Below are positions 51,610-61,284 of a stretch of DNA of 64,000 nt, one piece after another. Made by a program: the position numbers and the translations under genes. This stretch comes from Flavobacteriaceae bacterium GSB9. Lineage in GTDB: Bacteria; Bacteroidota; Bacteroidia; Flavobacteriales; Flavobacteriaceae. The stretch covers positions 1,054,001 to 1,118,000 of the forward strand of contig CP062007.1 of assembly GCA_022749295.1 (NCBI GenBank), read 5' to 3'. The notes beneath the pieces are model-generated. The model was not told the DNA's origin. It ran no database searches and was given only the letters and a program-made list of their open reading frames with translations. Position 1 is the stretch's first letter. Each line of letters begins with the position of its first letter.

Positions 51610-51795
51610 ATGATAATACTCAGTTTATTAAATATTTATCTCCAATTACCACCTGGCACGCGAAATCCTGACGATAATGCACCATTGGACCTTACAGACC
51701 CATTTAATGTTATTGTGTTTATTATCTTGCCAATTGCTGCATTGGTTCTATATTTTGTTTGGCGGAAAAAAAAGAAAAAGGACAGGGATTTATAA
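51610..51795 (+). CDS. Small single-span membrane protein conserved in Flavobacteriia
   Basis: 61 residues: a short N-terminal part (MIILSLLNIYLQLPPGTRNPDD), the motif PLDLTDPFNVIVFIILPIAALVLYFVWRKKKKKDRD with one membrane helix and a basic cytoplasmic tail. I recall similar 60-70-residue proteins with (P/L)DLTDP before the helix in many Flavobacteriia, sometimes mislabelled adenylosuccinate synthetase. Function unknown. The conserved motif, the positive-inside tail and the isolated position argue for a real gene. Confidence 0.65.
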   Translation: MIILSLLNIYLQLPPGTRNPDDNAPLDLTDPFNVIVFIILPIAALVLYFVWRKKKKKDRDL

Positions 51796-52040
51796 AACAT
51801 TTCCAATGAAAAAATACCAGAAATCAAACAATCCTTCAAGTTACACAGAATCTTAGTTTGAAAACATCTAAAAATGCAAAAAAACAGAGCTATAAAACGA
51901 AGTTAATGCCATAATATATTTTATTAACTAAAACTTTAAATCACTCTAAAATATAAAACAAGGAATATCAGTTGAAATTAGTTACCTCTTGTATTTTCAG
52001 TTTAATTAATATTGTTTCATAAAGAATAGTGACAATTATC
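51796..52040. other. Spacer before the tRNA gene
   Basis: AT-rich sequence without a convincing gene or promoter; one short region (51952-52020) is rich in A and T only. Confidence 0.3.
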
Positions 52041-52042
52041 AA

Positions 52043-52076
52043 AAACAAAAAACCCTTACTAAAATAGCAAGGGTTT
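52043..52076 (-). terminator. Terminator of tRNA-Arg
   Basis: Stem AAACCCTT/AAGGGTTT (52050-52057 with 52069-52076), loop of eleven. On the minus strand it comes right after the tRNA 3' end and is followed by a T-rich run. Confidence 0.65.
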
Positions 52077-52079
52077 AAG

Positions 52080-52153
52080 TGATCGCGACAGGATTCGAAC
52101 CTGTGACCGTCTGCTTAGAAGGCAGATGCTCTATCCAGCTGAGCTACGCGACC
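52080..52153 (-). tRNA. tRNA-Arg (anticodon TCT)
   Basis: 74-base cloverleaf on the minus strand. The acceptor stem GGTCGCG pairs with CGCGATC (one G:U), the D arm is GCTCAGCTGGATAGAGC, the anticodon stem-loop CTGCCTTCTAAGCAG gives TCT for AGA/AGG arginine codons, and the T arm has GGTTCGAATCC. Discriminator base is A. The CCA end is not encoded. No sign of an integrated element at its 3' end. Confidence 0.97.
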
Positions 52154-52342
52154 TAATTGAAAAATACATTTATTTTCCGGTGCGCAAATATAAAAATTAA
52201 CTGTAAATCTAACCAAAAGAAATGCTATAATTTTAAAATAAATAATTGCATTAACTTACTTAATCTTAAAAAAAGCTTACAACACACCTTTAACACCCGT
52301 TTAATCTTCAAAATCTAGAAAAATTTTAAAGCTTAATTATCC

Positions 52343-52350
52343 TATATTTG
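52343..52350 (+). promoter_or_regulatory. -7 element of the galKT operon
   Basis: TATATTTG fits TAnnTTTG exactly. It would start transcription near 52356, about 30 bases before the galK ATG. No clear TTG at -33. Confidence 0.5.
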
Positions 52351-52384
52351 TAACACAAATATTATCAAGAAATCAGCTAAACAA

Positions 52385-53542
52385 ATGAATAGAGCTATTG
52401 TCAACGAAGTGAAAACTAACTTCAAAAAGCATTTTAAAACCGACCCCATACTTATTTTTTCGCCTGGAAGAATCAATATTATAGGCGAGCACACCGATTA
52501 TAATGACGGTTTTGTTTTTCCTGCCGCGGTTGACAAAGGCATAGCTGCAGCCATTCAAAAAAGTGATGACGATAAATCTGTGGCTTATGCTTTGGATTTA
52601 GAAAGTGAAATTGAGTTTAATTTAAAGAAATTAAAGCCATCCAAAGAAGGCAGTTGGGAAAACTATGTTTTTGGTGTAGTTGCCGAAATACAGAACCGGA
52701 ACAAAATAGTTGGCAATTTCAACATCATGTTTAAAGGCAATATTCCAGGTGGCGCGGGTATGTCGTCTTCGGCAGCCCTGGAAAACAGTGTGGTTTTTGG
52801 GTTGAACGAATTGTTTGATTTGGAACTTTCCAAAGAAGAGATGATTTTGATTTCACAAAAAGCAGAACACAATTATGTTGGAGTAAAATGTGGCATTATG
52901 GACCAGTACGCCAGTATGTTTGGTATTAAAAACAACGCACTGCTCTTGGATTGCAGAACGGTTGAATCCAAACCTTACGAAATTGATTTTAAAGACCACC
53001 AACTCATGTTGATTAACACTAACGTTAAACATAGTCTTTCGGATAGTGCTTACAACGACAGGCGTTCGGCTTGTGAAAATATTGCAGAATTACTTAGGAT
53101 AAAAGCATTGAGGGATGCTTCTGAATCAGATTTAGAAAAAATCAAAAACCAAGTAACACCTGAAAATTTCCAAAAAGCACTGTTCGTTATTCAAGAAAAC
53201 GACCGCGCCCTTAAAGCTTCAAAAGCCATTGAAGATAACGATTTAGATACTTTGGGAAAACTTATTTATGCTTCACATAATGGGCTTTCCAACCAATATA
53301 AAGTAAGCTGCGAGGAATTGGATTTTTTAGTTGATCAGGCTAAAACAAACTCAAAAGTCCTCGGTGCCCGAATGATGGGTGGTGGTTTTGGTGGCTGCAC
53401 CATCAATTTAATTGCCAAAGATGAAGCCGAAAATTTTGCCGAAACAACTTCAAAAGCATACAAAAAACAATTTGACAAAGATTGCTCGGTGTATTTTATC
53501 GCCCTTGAAGATGGGACGCACGTAGTAAACCAACAAGACTAA
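52385..53542 (+). CDS. galK: Galactokinase
   Basis: 385 residues of the GHMP kinase family, cytoplasmic. The galactokinase signature FSPGRINIIGEHTDYNDGFVFP lies at about residues 24-45, the ATP-binding loop GGAGMSSSAALENS at about 120-135, and the third GHMP motif GARMMGGGFGGCTI near 335. It phosphorylates galactose at C1 using ATP, the first Leloir step. galT follows 13 bases later. A GH2 beta-galactosidase at 25202 could supply galactose, though it is not adjacent. galE and galM are not in the window. Confidence 0.95.
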   Translation: MNRAIVNEVKTNFKKHFKTDPILIFSPGRINIIGEHTDYNDGFVFPAAVDKGIAAAIQKSDDDKSVAYALDLESEIEFNLKKLKPSKEGSWENYVFGVVAEIQNRNKIVGNFNIMFKGNIPGGAGMSSSAALENSVVFGLNELFDLELSKEEMILISQKAEHNYVGVKCGIMDQYASMFGIKNNALLLDCRTVESKPYEIDFKDHQLMLINTNVKHSLSDSAYNDRRSACENIAELLRIKALRDASESDLEKIKNQVTPENFQKALFVIQENDRALKASKAIEDNDLDTLGKLIYASHNGLSNQYKVSCEELDFLVDQAKTNSKVLGARMMGGGFGGCTINLIAKDEAENFAETTSKAYKKQFDKDCSVYFIALEDGTHVVNQQD

Positions 53543-53554
53543 ACGAACATAGCA

Positions 53555-54577
53555 ATGAAAAATACCGATTTACAGGATTACTCACATAAACGATTGAATA
53601 TTTTAACGGGCGAATGGGTATTGGTATCGCCACACCGTGCCAAACGTCCATGGCAAGGACAAAAAGAAACGGTTTCCAATGAAAAGCGGCCAACTTACGA
53701 TACATCCTGCTACCTATGTGCTGGTAACACCAGGATTAATGGTGAAGTCAACCCGAAATATAACGATGTTTTTGTGTTCACCAACGATTTTGCAGCACTG
53801 CAAAATGATTCCAAAACCTTTTCGCTCAGCGACGGCCTTTTAACCGCCGAGAGCGAAACAGGCATTTGCAAGGTAATTTGTTTTAGCCCAGACCACTCGA
53901 AAAGTTTAGCCGATATGACTACCAAAGAGATTGAAAAAGTAGTTTTGGCATGGCAAAATGAGTTTAAGGAATTGGGCGATAACCCTAAAATTAACTACGT
54001 ACAAATTTTTGAAAACAAAGGCGCCGTTATGGGCTGTAGCAACCCGCACCCCCACGGACAAATATGGAGTCAATCTACTCTGCCCAATGAAGTGGACAAA
54101 AAACACACACAACAACTCAATTATTTCAATAAAAAGAACTCCAGTCTTTTAGGTGACTATTTAAAACAAGAACTCGAAAAACAGGAACGCATCATTTTTG
54201 AAAACGATGGCTTTGTAGTTTTGGTGCCGTTTTGGGCGGTATGGCCTTTCGAGACCATGATTGTTCCTAAAAAACATCAAACCAACATTTTAGAAATGGA
54301 TGATGCTGAAGCCTATCAATACGCCGAGGCTATTTCAATAATTACCAAAGCCTACGATAAAATTTTTAACACCTCGTTCCCCTACTCTAGTGGCATCCAC
54401 CAAGCGCCAACTGATGGAAACGATAACAAGCATTGGCACTGGCATATGAGTTTTTATCCTCCACTATTGCGAAGCGCCACGGTTAAAAAATTCATGGTAG
54501 GTTACGAAATGTTTGGGTCGCCACAACGCGATATTACGGCCGAGAGTGCTGTAAAGATGATTCAGGACCTTTTGTAA
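53555..54577 (+). CDS. galT: Galactose-1-phosphate uridylyltransferase
   Basis: 340 residues. Cysteines CYLC at 52 and 55 match the zinc pair of the E. coli enzyme; the active-site motif is SNPHPHGQIW with His167 as nucleophile; HWHWHMSFYPP gives further metal/substrate ligands. It exchanges UMP between UDP-glucose and galactose-1-phosphate. It forms an operon with galK and ends in a strong terminator. Confidence 0.95.
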   Translation: MKNTDLQDYSHKRLNILTGEWVLVSPHRAKRPWQGQKETVSNEKRPTYDTSCYLCAGNTRINGEVNPKYNDVFVFTNDFAALQNDSKTFSLSDGLLTAESETGICKVICFSPDHSKSLADMTTKEIEKVVLAWQNEFKELGDNPKINYVQIFENKGAVMGCSNPHPHGQIWSQSTLPNEVDKKHTQQLNYFNKKNSSLLGDYLKQELEKQERIIFENDGFVVLVPFWAVWPFETMIVPKKHQTNILEMDDAEAYQYAEAISIITKAYDKIFNTSFPYSSGIHQAPTDGNDNKHWHWHMSFYPPLLRSATVKKFMVGYEMFGSPQRDITAESAVKMIQDLL

Positions 54578-54598
54578 AAGACAAGCTTAATAATCTAA

Positions 54599-54628
54599 AA
54601 AACCTGTTGCAATGCAACAGGTTTTTAA
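54599..54628 (+). terminator. Terminator of galKT
   Basis: Twelve-base perfect stem (54599-54610 with 54614-54625) with a three-base loop, followed by T residues. Confidence 0.85.
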
Positions 54629-54699
54629 TTTTTACAGCTTTCCATAATAAATCATCCCTTCAAAAGTTATATTTTTAGCCTATAAAACATACGCCTTTA

Positions 54700-56262
54700 A
54701 TGAAACGTTACTTTTACTTTACACTTACTTTAAGTTTTTTATTACTTTGGAGTTCCTGCCGAAAAGATTTTGAATTTTCTCCCAGTACCGGGCAACTCGA
54801 GTTTTCCAAAGATACTGTTTATCTCGATACTGTGTTTACTAACATTGGCTCCAGCACCTATAATTTAACTGTGTACAATAAAAGTGATAACGATATTTCC
54901 ATTCCTTCCTTACGGTTGGCACTAGGCGAAGCTTCAAACTACCGATTAAATGTTGATGGTATAGCTGGTAAATCCTTTGAAAATATTGAAATTCTGGGAA
55001 ACGATAGTTTGTATATTTTTGTTGAATCAACAATCGACATCAACAATTTCCCCAATTCGAATGGTGAGTATTTATACACCGATCAAATTGAATTTGATGC
55101 TGGTAGCAATCTGCAAAAAGTTGAATTAGTGACTTTGGTTAAAGACGCCATTTTTATTTATCCTGACCGTGACGAAACTACCAAAATTGTTGAAACGCTT
55201 ACGCTTAATATAGGAGGAGAATCGGTAGAAACCGATTTACAGGGGCGCGAATTGCTTCCAGAAGAATTGATCTTTACCAACGAAAAACCCTATGTCATTT
55301 ATGGGTTTGCTGCTGTTCCCGAAGGTGAAACATTGACGATTGAAGCTGGTGCGCGACTTCATTTTCATGATAACTCGGGCATTATCGTTTCTAACGGGGC
55401 TTCCATAAATGTAAATGGCGCTTATAGTACCGACCAAGAATTACTTGAAAACGAAGTTATTTTTGAAGGTGACCGCTTAGAACCCTTGTACAGCGATGTA
55501 CCGGGCCAATGGGGTGCTATTTGGTTATTGGATGGCAGTATAAACAACACCATAAATTACACCACCATAAAAAATGCCACCATTGGCATTTTATCTGATG
55601 GCAACCCCAACGAAAGCAATGATAAATTAACCATAACGAATTCGCAAATTTATAATTCCAGTAGTTTTGGCATTATAGGGAGAAACACTTCCATTTTAGG
55701 CGAAAATGTGGTTATCAACAAATCCGGTTTATCTTCTTTTGCAGGTACTTTGGGCGGAAAATACAATTTTACACACAGTACTATTGCCAATTATTGGAAT
55801 ACCAGTGCGAGACAATTCCCGGCAGTATTACTGAACAATTTTGTCTTAGATGAAGAAAATAATGCAGCCTTGGCTGATTTAACCGAAGCCAACTTCAATA
55901 ACTGCATTATTTATGGAAATGATAATCCCGAAATTTTGTTGGAAGAATTAGAAGACGACAACGTTCAGTTTAACTTTAAGTTTACCAATTGCCTTATCCG
56001 ATTTGATAACAGAAATACCAATTTAACAGGACCAAATTACGACTTAAACGACACCAATCATTACGAAGGCAATATTTTTAACCAAGATCCAAATTTTTTA
56101 AATGCTAATGAAAACATGTTAATCATTGGCGAAGAATCTGCCGCTATAAACAAAGGAATAGCTTCATTTGCTACGCAAGTACCTTATGATATATTGAATA
56201 TAGACCGAACCAGTGTGCCAGACTTGGGAGCTTATCAACATATTATTTTTCCTGAGGAATAA
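54700..56262 (+). CDS. Beta-helix-containing lipoprotein of unknown function
   Basis: 520 residues with lipobox Cys20 (WSSC) followed by RKDFEFSP. Residues about 25-160 form a beta-sandwich-like region (SKDTVYLDTVFTNIGSSTYNLTVYNKSD). From about 200 on, the text resembles right-handed parallel beta-helix proteins with many short repeats of the type TIKNATIGILSDG, TITNSQIYNSSSFGIIGRN and FTNCLIRFDN. Similar lipoproteins are common in Flavobacteriia but have no known role. It may be a surface or periplasmic binding protein. The following GH2 gene is 52 bases downstream and could be co-transcribed. Confidence 0.65.
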   Translation: MKRYFYFTLTLSFLLLWSSCRKDFEFSPSTGQLEFSKDTVYLDTVFTNIGSSTYNLTVYNKSDNDISIPSLRLALGEASNYRLNVDGIAGKSFENIEILGNDSLYIFVESTIDINNFPNSNGEYLYTDQIEFDAGSNLQKVELVTLVKDAIFIYPDRDETTKIVETLTLNIGGESVETDLQGRELLPEELIFTNEKPYVIYGFAAVPEGETLTIEAGARLHFHDNSGIIVSNGASINVNGAYSTDQELLENEVIFEGDRLEPLYSDVPGQWGAIWLLDGSINNTINYTTIKNATIGILSDGNPNESNDKLTITNSQIYNSSSFGIIGRNTSILGENVVINKSGLSSFAGTLGGKYNFTHSTIANYWNTSARQFPAVLLNNFVLDEENNAALADLTEANFNNCIIYGNDNPEILLEELEDDNVQFNFKFTNCLIRFDNRNTNLTGPNYDLNDTNHYEGNIFNQDPNFLNANENMLIIGEESAAINKGIASFATQVPYDILNIDRTSVPDLGAYQHIIFPEE

Positions 56263-56314
56263 ATATAATGTAATACGTTCTGTATGGCATTAACCAAACA
56301 TAAATAGAATATTC

Positions 56315-58129
56315 ATGGCATCTATTAAGCATCAAAGAAAAATCCTGTTTTTCTTATTCATTTTAATGTCTTTCGGCTCTGTTGAAGCCCAAGATATTTT
56401 CATTTCAAACACTCAAAACCGAACCTACACCAGTTTAAACGGTAAATGGGAATATATTCTTGACCGCTACCAAACTGGAAGACTAGGCTTTATGCCTATT
56501 TACAAAAATGCAACTCCTAAAGATAAGACTGACCGCATAGAGTATAGTTTTGATTCAAGTCAAACCCTTTGGGTTCCCGGCAATTGGAACTCCCAAAAAC
56601 CAGAGTTTAAGTATTATGAAGGTAATATTTGGTATAAACGCACATTTAACAAAACCGACATCTCCCCTAACAAACGCTATTTCATAAATGTTGGTGCCGC
56701 CAACTACATCTCCACCGTTACATTTAACGGTAAAATTATTGGAAAACACGAGGGCGGATTTACGCCATTTTCATTTGAAATTACCGATTTACTTAGAGCA
56801 AAAGATAATTTTTTAATTATTGGAGTTAACAACACTCGAAAAGCAGATAATATACCGGCTGAAGTTACAGATTGGTTTAACCACGGTGGCATTACTAGAG
56901 ATGTTAAATTAATTGAGGTACCCAAAACATTTATCGGGAATTTTTTTATAGCACTTGATAAAACCACGCTTAACAAAAAATCTAAAAAATTAGAAGGTAA
57001 AATTAAGCTTGTTGGCAACCATTTTCCTGAAAGTTTCAAAATAGAAATTCCTGAATTGAATGTAAACCAAATGATTAAAACCAATCCAAACGGTGTAACG
57101 AGCTTTTCAATTGAAGCCAGAAACATTGAATTATGGTCGCCTGAAAATCCTAAACTATACCAAGTGATTGTAAAGGCTGGCAATGACACACTCGAAGATC
57201 AAATTGGTTTCAGGAGCATCGAAGCCGTTGGTAAACAAATTTTACTGAATGGCGAACCCATTTTTTTAAAGGGCATTTGTTTACACGATGAAAATCCACT
57301 GAGAAAAGACCGAGCCAATAGTATTGACGATTCAAAATTAATGCTGGATTGGGCCGAACAACTGGGGTGTAACTTTTTAAGGTTAGCCCATTATCCCCAC
57401 CAAGAAAACATCGTACGTCTTGCTGACCAAAAAGGGATTTTACTTTGGGAAGAGTTGCCCTTGTATTGGGGCATTGAATGGGACAACCCTGAAGTTCTTA
57501 AAAAAGCAAAAAAACAATATACTGAACTTATCAACCGAGATTATAACCGTGCCAGTTCCATTATTTGGTCAATAGCCAATGAAACAGCACCAAATAAACA
57601 GCGGACTGCTTTTTTATCTGATCTGGCCAGTTATGTTAGAAATATAGACAGTACCCGATTAATCTCCGCAGCCATAAAAAAAGACCAAAAAACGGATGGA
57701 CATCCAGACAGCATTTACACTTACAACGACCCACTTATCGAAAAACTGGATATTATCAGTTTAAATGAATATCTGGGTTGGTATGGTGGTTTACCCGAGG
57801 AAGCCAGAAAAAAATCGTTTACATCTGGTTATGAAAAACCTATTATAATAAGTGAGTTTGGCAGCGGTGCTTTACAAGGCTTTCATGCTGATAAATTTAC
57901 CCGATGGAGTGAAGAATTTCAAGAATACCACTACAAAGAAAGCATTGCGATGTTTGATAAAATTGACGGTCTTGCTGGTATGACACCGTGGATTCTTGTC
58001 GATTTTATGTCGCCTCTCAGGCAATTGCGAGGCATTCAAGATGGATGGAATCGAAAAGGTCTTATTTCTGAAAAAGGGCAAAAGAAAAAAGCTTTTTTTA
58101 TTTTACAGAACTACTATAAAACCAAGTAA
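56315..58129 (+). CDS. GH2 beta-glucuronidase-like enzyme, secreted
   Basis: 604 residues. Signal peptide (about 1-25, ending GSVEA) and no lipobox. Sugar-binding domain with LWVPGNWNSQ and IWYKRTF, Ig-like domain, then a TIM barrel with Glu423 (SIANE, acid/base) and Glu514 (IISE, nucleophile). It also has NEYLGWYGG and a late WNRKG (Asn579-Lys581), like the N-x-K motif that reads the carboxylate in bacterial beta-glucuronidases. The three-domain length fits that group. Galactosidase activity cannot be excluded. Its neighbours do not form a polysaccharide locus; no SusCD pair is near. Confidence 0.78.
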   Translation: MASIKHQRKILFFLFILMSFGSVEAQDIFISNTQNRTYTSLNGKWEYILDRYQTGRLGFMPIYKNATPKDKTDRIEYSFDSSQTLWVPGNWNSQKPEFKYYEGNIWYKRTFNKTDISPNKRYFINVGAANYISTVTFNGKIIGKHEGGFTPFSFEITDLLRAKDNFLIIGVNNTRKADNIPAEVTDWFNHGGITRDVKLIEVPKTFIGNFFIALDKTTLNKKSKKLEGKIKLVGNHFPESFKIEIPELNVNQMIKTNPNGVTSFSIEARNIELWSPENPKLYQVIVKAGNDTLEDQIGFRSIEAVGKQILLNGEPIFLKGICLHDENPLRKDRANSIDDSKLMLDWAEQLGCNFLRLAHYPHQENIVRLADQKGILLWEELPLYWGIEWDNPEVLKKAKKQYTELINRDYNRASSIIWSIANETAPNKQRTAFLSDLASYVRNIDSTRLISAAIKKDQKTDGHPDSIYTYNDPLIEKLDIISLNEYLGWYGGLPEEARKKSFTSGYEKPIIISEFGSGALQGFHADKFTRWSEEFQEYHYKESIAMFDKIDGLAGMTPWILVDFMSPLRQLRGIQDGWNRKGLISEKGQKKKAFFILQNYYKTK

Positions 58130-58194
58130 CCATACTTCGATTAAATAAGTACAAAGCTGTTCTCTCTGTTCCAAAAGTCTAAAAATAACGTTTT

Positions 58195-58233
58195 GTCATT
58201 TCGATAGCATGAAGCACGAGCAATGAGAAATCT
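58195..58233. repeat. Flavobacterial intergenic repeat (GTCATTTCGA...GAGAAATCT type)
   Basis: GTCATTTCGA at the left and GAGAAATCT at the right frame a short spacer. The arms are nearly complementary (ATTTC/GAAAT). I recall many copies of this pattern between genes in Flavobacteriaceae. One copy only in this window. Confidence 0.45.
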
Positions 58234-58340
58234 TATAATTATTAAATTCCTACTCATGTTCCTAGTTTGAAATAGGGATGATATATTCCAATTAATTAAT
58301 AACTGAACAGAAAGTAATCTTTAACAACTATAAAAATAAA

Positions 58341-58364
58341 AAATCCTGCCAGATGGCAGGATTT
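58341..58364. terminator. Bidirectional terminator between the GH2 gene and glyA
   Basis: Perfect ten-base stem AAATCCTGCC/GGCAGGATTT with a four-base loop. It lies 27 bases after the glyA stop on the minus strand and serves both convergent genes; A and T flanks suit either direction. Confidence 0.8.
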
Positions 58365-58390
58365 CTGTTTTTATATGTATGTAATTAAGC

Positions 58391-59662
58391 CTAAACAAAT
58401 AAAGGTTTATCTTTCATCATACCGTTTACTTTACCTTTTACAGCTTCTAAAGTATCGTCATCTTCAAAATTGGCAATAACCTCATCCAACAAGTTAGCAA
58501 TTATTACCATATCATCTTCTATCAATCCACGTGTAGTTACAGCAGCCACCCCCAAACGAATACCCGACGTTACAAATGGCGATTTATCATCGAAAGGCAC
58601 CATGTTTTTGTTCACTGTAATATCGGCTTTAACCAAAGCTTGCTCGGCGTCTTTACCAGATAGATTTTTGTTACGTAAATCAATCAGCATACAATGGTTA
58701 TCGGTTCCTCCAGAAATGATGTTATAACCTTTTTCAACTAAGGCATCTGCCAATTTGCTAGCATTTTTCTTGACCTGTAATTGGTAGTTCAAAAAGTCAT
58801 CAGTCAAAGCCTCACCAAAAGCAATTGCTTTAGCAGCGATTATGTGCTCTAAAGGCCCCCCTTGATTTCCGGGAAAAACCGAAGAATCCAATAAAGATGA
58901 CATTTTACGCAAGTTGCCATTCTTTAATTTAATTCCGAAAGGATTTTCAAAATCCTGCCCCATCATTATCATACCTCCTCTAGGTCCACGCAATGTTTTG
59001 TGAGTTGTTGTAGTTACAATATGGCAATGCGGAAGCGGATCGTTTAAAATACCCTTAGCAATTAATCCAGCAGGGTGCGATATATCGGCTAATAAAATAG
59101 CGCCAACACTATCGGCTATTTCTCTAAAACGTTTAAAATCGATGTCGCGAGAATACGCAGAAGCCCCAGCAATAATTAATTTAGGTTGTTCTTTGGTAGC
59201 AATATCTTGAATTTTATCGTAGTTTAAAACACCTGTTTCTTGCTCAACACCGTAAAAAACCGGGTTGTACAATTTACCAGAAAAGTTTACTGGCGATCCG
59301 TGTGTTAAATGGCCACCGTGCGATAAGTCGAAACCTAATATTTTGTCTCCTGGCTTCAAGCAAGCAGCAAAAACAGCGGTGTTTGCTTGGCTACCAGAGT
59401 GCGGCTGAACGTTAACGTATGCTGCACCAAACAAGGTTTTTGCTCTATCTATAGCTATTTGTTCTACTTCATCAACCACTTCACAACCTCCGTAATAGCG
59501 TTTTCCCGGATAACCTTCAGCATATTTGTTGGTTAATACCGACCCTGCAGCTTCCATAACCTGTTCGCTTACAAAATTCTCAGAGGCAATCAATTCAATA
59601 CCATGTAATTGGCGCTCTTTTTCGGCCTGTATAAGTTCAAAAATTTGTTCGTCGCGTTGCAT
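58391..59662 (-). CDS. glyA: Serine hydroxymethyltransferase
   Basis: 423 residues, a PLP enzyme of fold type I, cytoplasmic. It starts with [28 protein letters not shown] and has [31 protein letters not shown] and the PLP-lysine motif [13 protein letters not shown]. It converts serine and tetrahydrofolate to glycine and methylene-tetrahydrofolate. A -7 element (TATTTTTG) lies about 30 bases before its ATG. Single-gene unit. Confidence 0.97.
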   Translation of the reverse strand: MQRDEQIFELIQAEKERQLHGIELIASENFVSEQVMEAAGSVLTNKYAEGYPGKRYYGGCEVVDEVEQIAIDRAKTLFGAAYVNVQPHSGSQANTAVFAACLKPGDKILGFDLSHGGHLTHGSPVNFSGKLYNPVFYGVEQETGVLNYDKIQDIATKEQPKLIIAGASAYSRDIDFKRFREIADSVGAILLADISHPAGLIAKGILNDPLPHCHIVTTTTHKTLRGPRGGMIMMGQDFENPFGIKLKNGNLRKMSSLLDSSVFPGNQGGPLEHIIAAKAIAFGEALTDDFLNYQLQVKKNASKLADALVEKGYNIISGGTDNHCMLIDLRNKNLSGKDAEQALVKADITVNKNMVPFDDKSPFVTSGIRLGVAAVTTRGLIEDDMVIIANLLDEVIANFEDDDTLEAVKGKVNGMMKDKPLFV

Positions 59663-59691
59663 ATAATATTATGTTCTTGTTAAATATTCGG

Positions 59692-59699
59692 CAAAAATA
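59692..59699 (-). promoter_or_regulatory. -7 element of glyA
   Basis: On the minus strand TATTTTTG fits TAnnTTTG; expected start near 59686, leaving a leader of about 24 bases. No TTG at the normal distance. Confidence 0.4.
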
Positions 59700-59823
59700 A
59701 CAAATAGATTACTTAAACACACTAAAAAAACAGTATTTAGTGGGAAGTTTTTAACGGCTTTATTAACGACTCTCTCCGCTTCATATTTTTCATGTTTTTT
59801 TAATTTAAAATAAAAAAATTATG

Positions 59824-59831
59824 TAGGTTTG
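59824..59831 (+). promoter_or_regulatory. -7 element of fahA
   Basis: TAGGTTTG fits TAnnTTTG, about 45 bases before the fahA ATG. The -33 region is T-rich without a clean TTG. Confidence 0.45.
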
Positions 59832-59876
59832 ATAACAAGACATAAAAACAAACACTAAATAAAACAGAATAAAGTC

Positions 59877-61160
59877 ATGCCATTATCCGCAAACAACCCA
59901 GATAGAACTTCGTGGCTGCACGTTGATAAAAATTCAGATTTCCCAATTCAAAACATTCCTTTTGGTGTGTTTTTAACGCGTGATGATATCATAACCATTG
60001 GCACGCGCATTGGTGATACCGCCATAGATCTGGGCGCACTGCACCAATTGGGATATTTTGATGGTATAGCTTTAACCGACGATATTTTTCTGCAAGACAC
60101 ACTAAATGACTTTATTGCCGACGGCAGAAAAACATGGCGTGCCGTTAGAAACCGTATTGCCGAAATATTCGATAGCAACAACGATATCTTAAAAAATAAT
60201 AAAAGCCACAAGGAAACGGTTTTGTTTAGGCTAGATGAAATAGAAATGCAACTGCCTGTACAAATTGGAGATTACACCGATTTTTACTCGAGTATAGAAC
60301 ACGCTACCAACGTGGGCAGTATGTTTAGAGACCCTGATAATGCTTTATTGCCAAACTGGCTCCACATCCCAGTGGGGTATCATGGCAGGAGCTCGTCCAT
60401 TATTCCATCCGGCATTCCTGTTCGTCGCCCACAAGGACAAACCTTGCCAAACGGTGCTTCCGAACCTGTTTTCGGCCCGAGTAAATTAGTAGATTTTGAA
60501 TTGGAAATGGCATTTATCACTACCGATGCTAACGATTTGGGCGAACCCATTCCTATTTCCGAAGCCGAAGAATATATTTTCGGACTCGTATTAATGAACG
60601 ATTGGAGTGCCCGCGATATCCAAAAGTGGGAGTATGTACCATTGGGGCCGTTTTTGGCCAAAAGTTTTGCAACCTCTATTTCACCTTGGATCGTTACGCT
60701 TGATGCATTAGAGCCTTTCCGCGTAGCCGGTCCAAAACCACTTAAACCGCAATTGGATTATTTAAAATACAAAGGCAAAAAAAGCTACGACATTAATTTA
60801 GAAGTATCTATTCAACCCAATGGCGCTAAAGAAACTGTGGTTAGCAAAAGTAACTTTAAGTACATGTATTGGAACATGGTGCAGCAACTAGCGCACCATA
60901 CGGCTAATGGATGCCCAGTAAATTCGGGTGATATGATGGGGAGCGGAACCATTTCAGGACCAACTGAAGATAGCTACGGCTCTATGCTGGAACTGACTTG
61001 GAAAGGCGAAAAACCTATCAAACTAAAAGATGGCAGCGAACGTAAATTCATAAACGATAACGACACCGTTATTATGCGTGGTTATTGTGAAAACGACGGA
61101 ACCCGCATAGGTTTTGGTGAAGTTTCTACAAAACTGCTTCCTGTTTTTAACAAAAAGTAA
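59877..61160 (+). CDS. fahA: Fumarylacetoacetase
   Basis: 427 residues, full length for the tyrosine/phenylalanine-degradation enzyme. An N-terminal SH3-like domain (FPIQNIPFGVFLTRDD) is followed by the catalytic domain with DYTDFYSSIEHATNVG, PVGYHGRSSSIIPSG, FELEMAFIT and LMNDWSARDIQKWEYVPLGPF. These hold the calcium ligands and the catalytic His of the mammalian enzyme pattern. It splits fumarylacetoacetate to fumarate and acetoacetate. Other tyrosine-degradation genes are not in the window. Confidence 0.95.
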   Translation: MPLSANNPDRTSWLHVDKNSDFPIQNIPFGVFLTRDDIITIGTRIGDTAIDLGALHQLGYFDGIALTDDIFLQDTLNDFIADGRKTWRAVRNRIAEIFDSNNDILKNNKSHKETVLFRLDEIEMQLPVQIGDYTDFYSSIEHATNVGSMFRDPDNALLPNWLHIPVGYHGRSSSIIPSGIPVRRPQGQTLPNGASEPVFGPSKLVDFELEMAFITTDANDLGEPIPISEAEEYIFGLVLMNDWSARDIQKWEYVPLGPFLAKSFATSISPWIVTLDALEPFRVAGPKPLKPQLDYLKYKGKKSYDINLEVSIQPNGAKETVVSKSNFKYMYWNMVQQLAHHTANGCPVNSGDMMGSGTISGPTEDSYGSMLELTWKGEKPIKLKDGSERKFINDNDTVIMRGYCENDGTRIGFGEVSTKLLPVFNKK

Positions 61161-61284
61161 TTTTTAATTTACAAAATATTAGTTTTTAATTCATTTAATC
61201 GGATATATTAGTTTTTCATCGGCTATTTGTTTATTTTGGCACCAAAATTGAAACGACACCCAAATAAACCAAAACTTATAACCG

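Noticed and set aside
52041-52384. Integration site of a mobile element at the tRNA-Arg gene
   Set aside because: No integrase gene and no direct repeat of the tRNA 3' end were seen nearby; galKT is ordinary chromosomal content.
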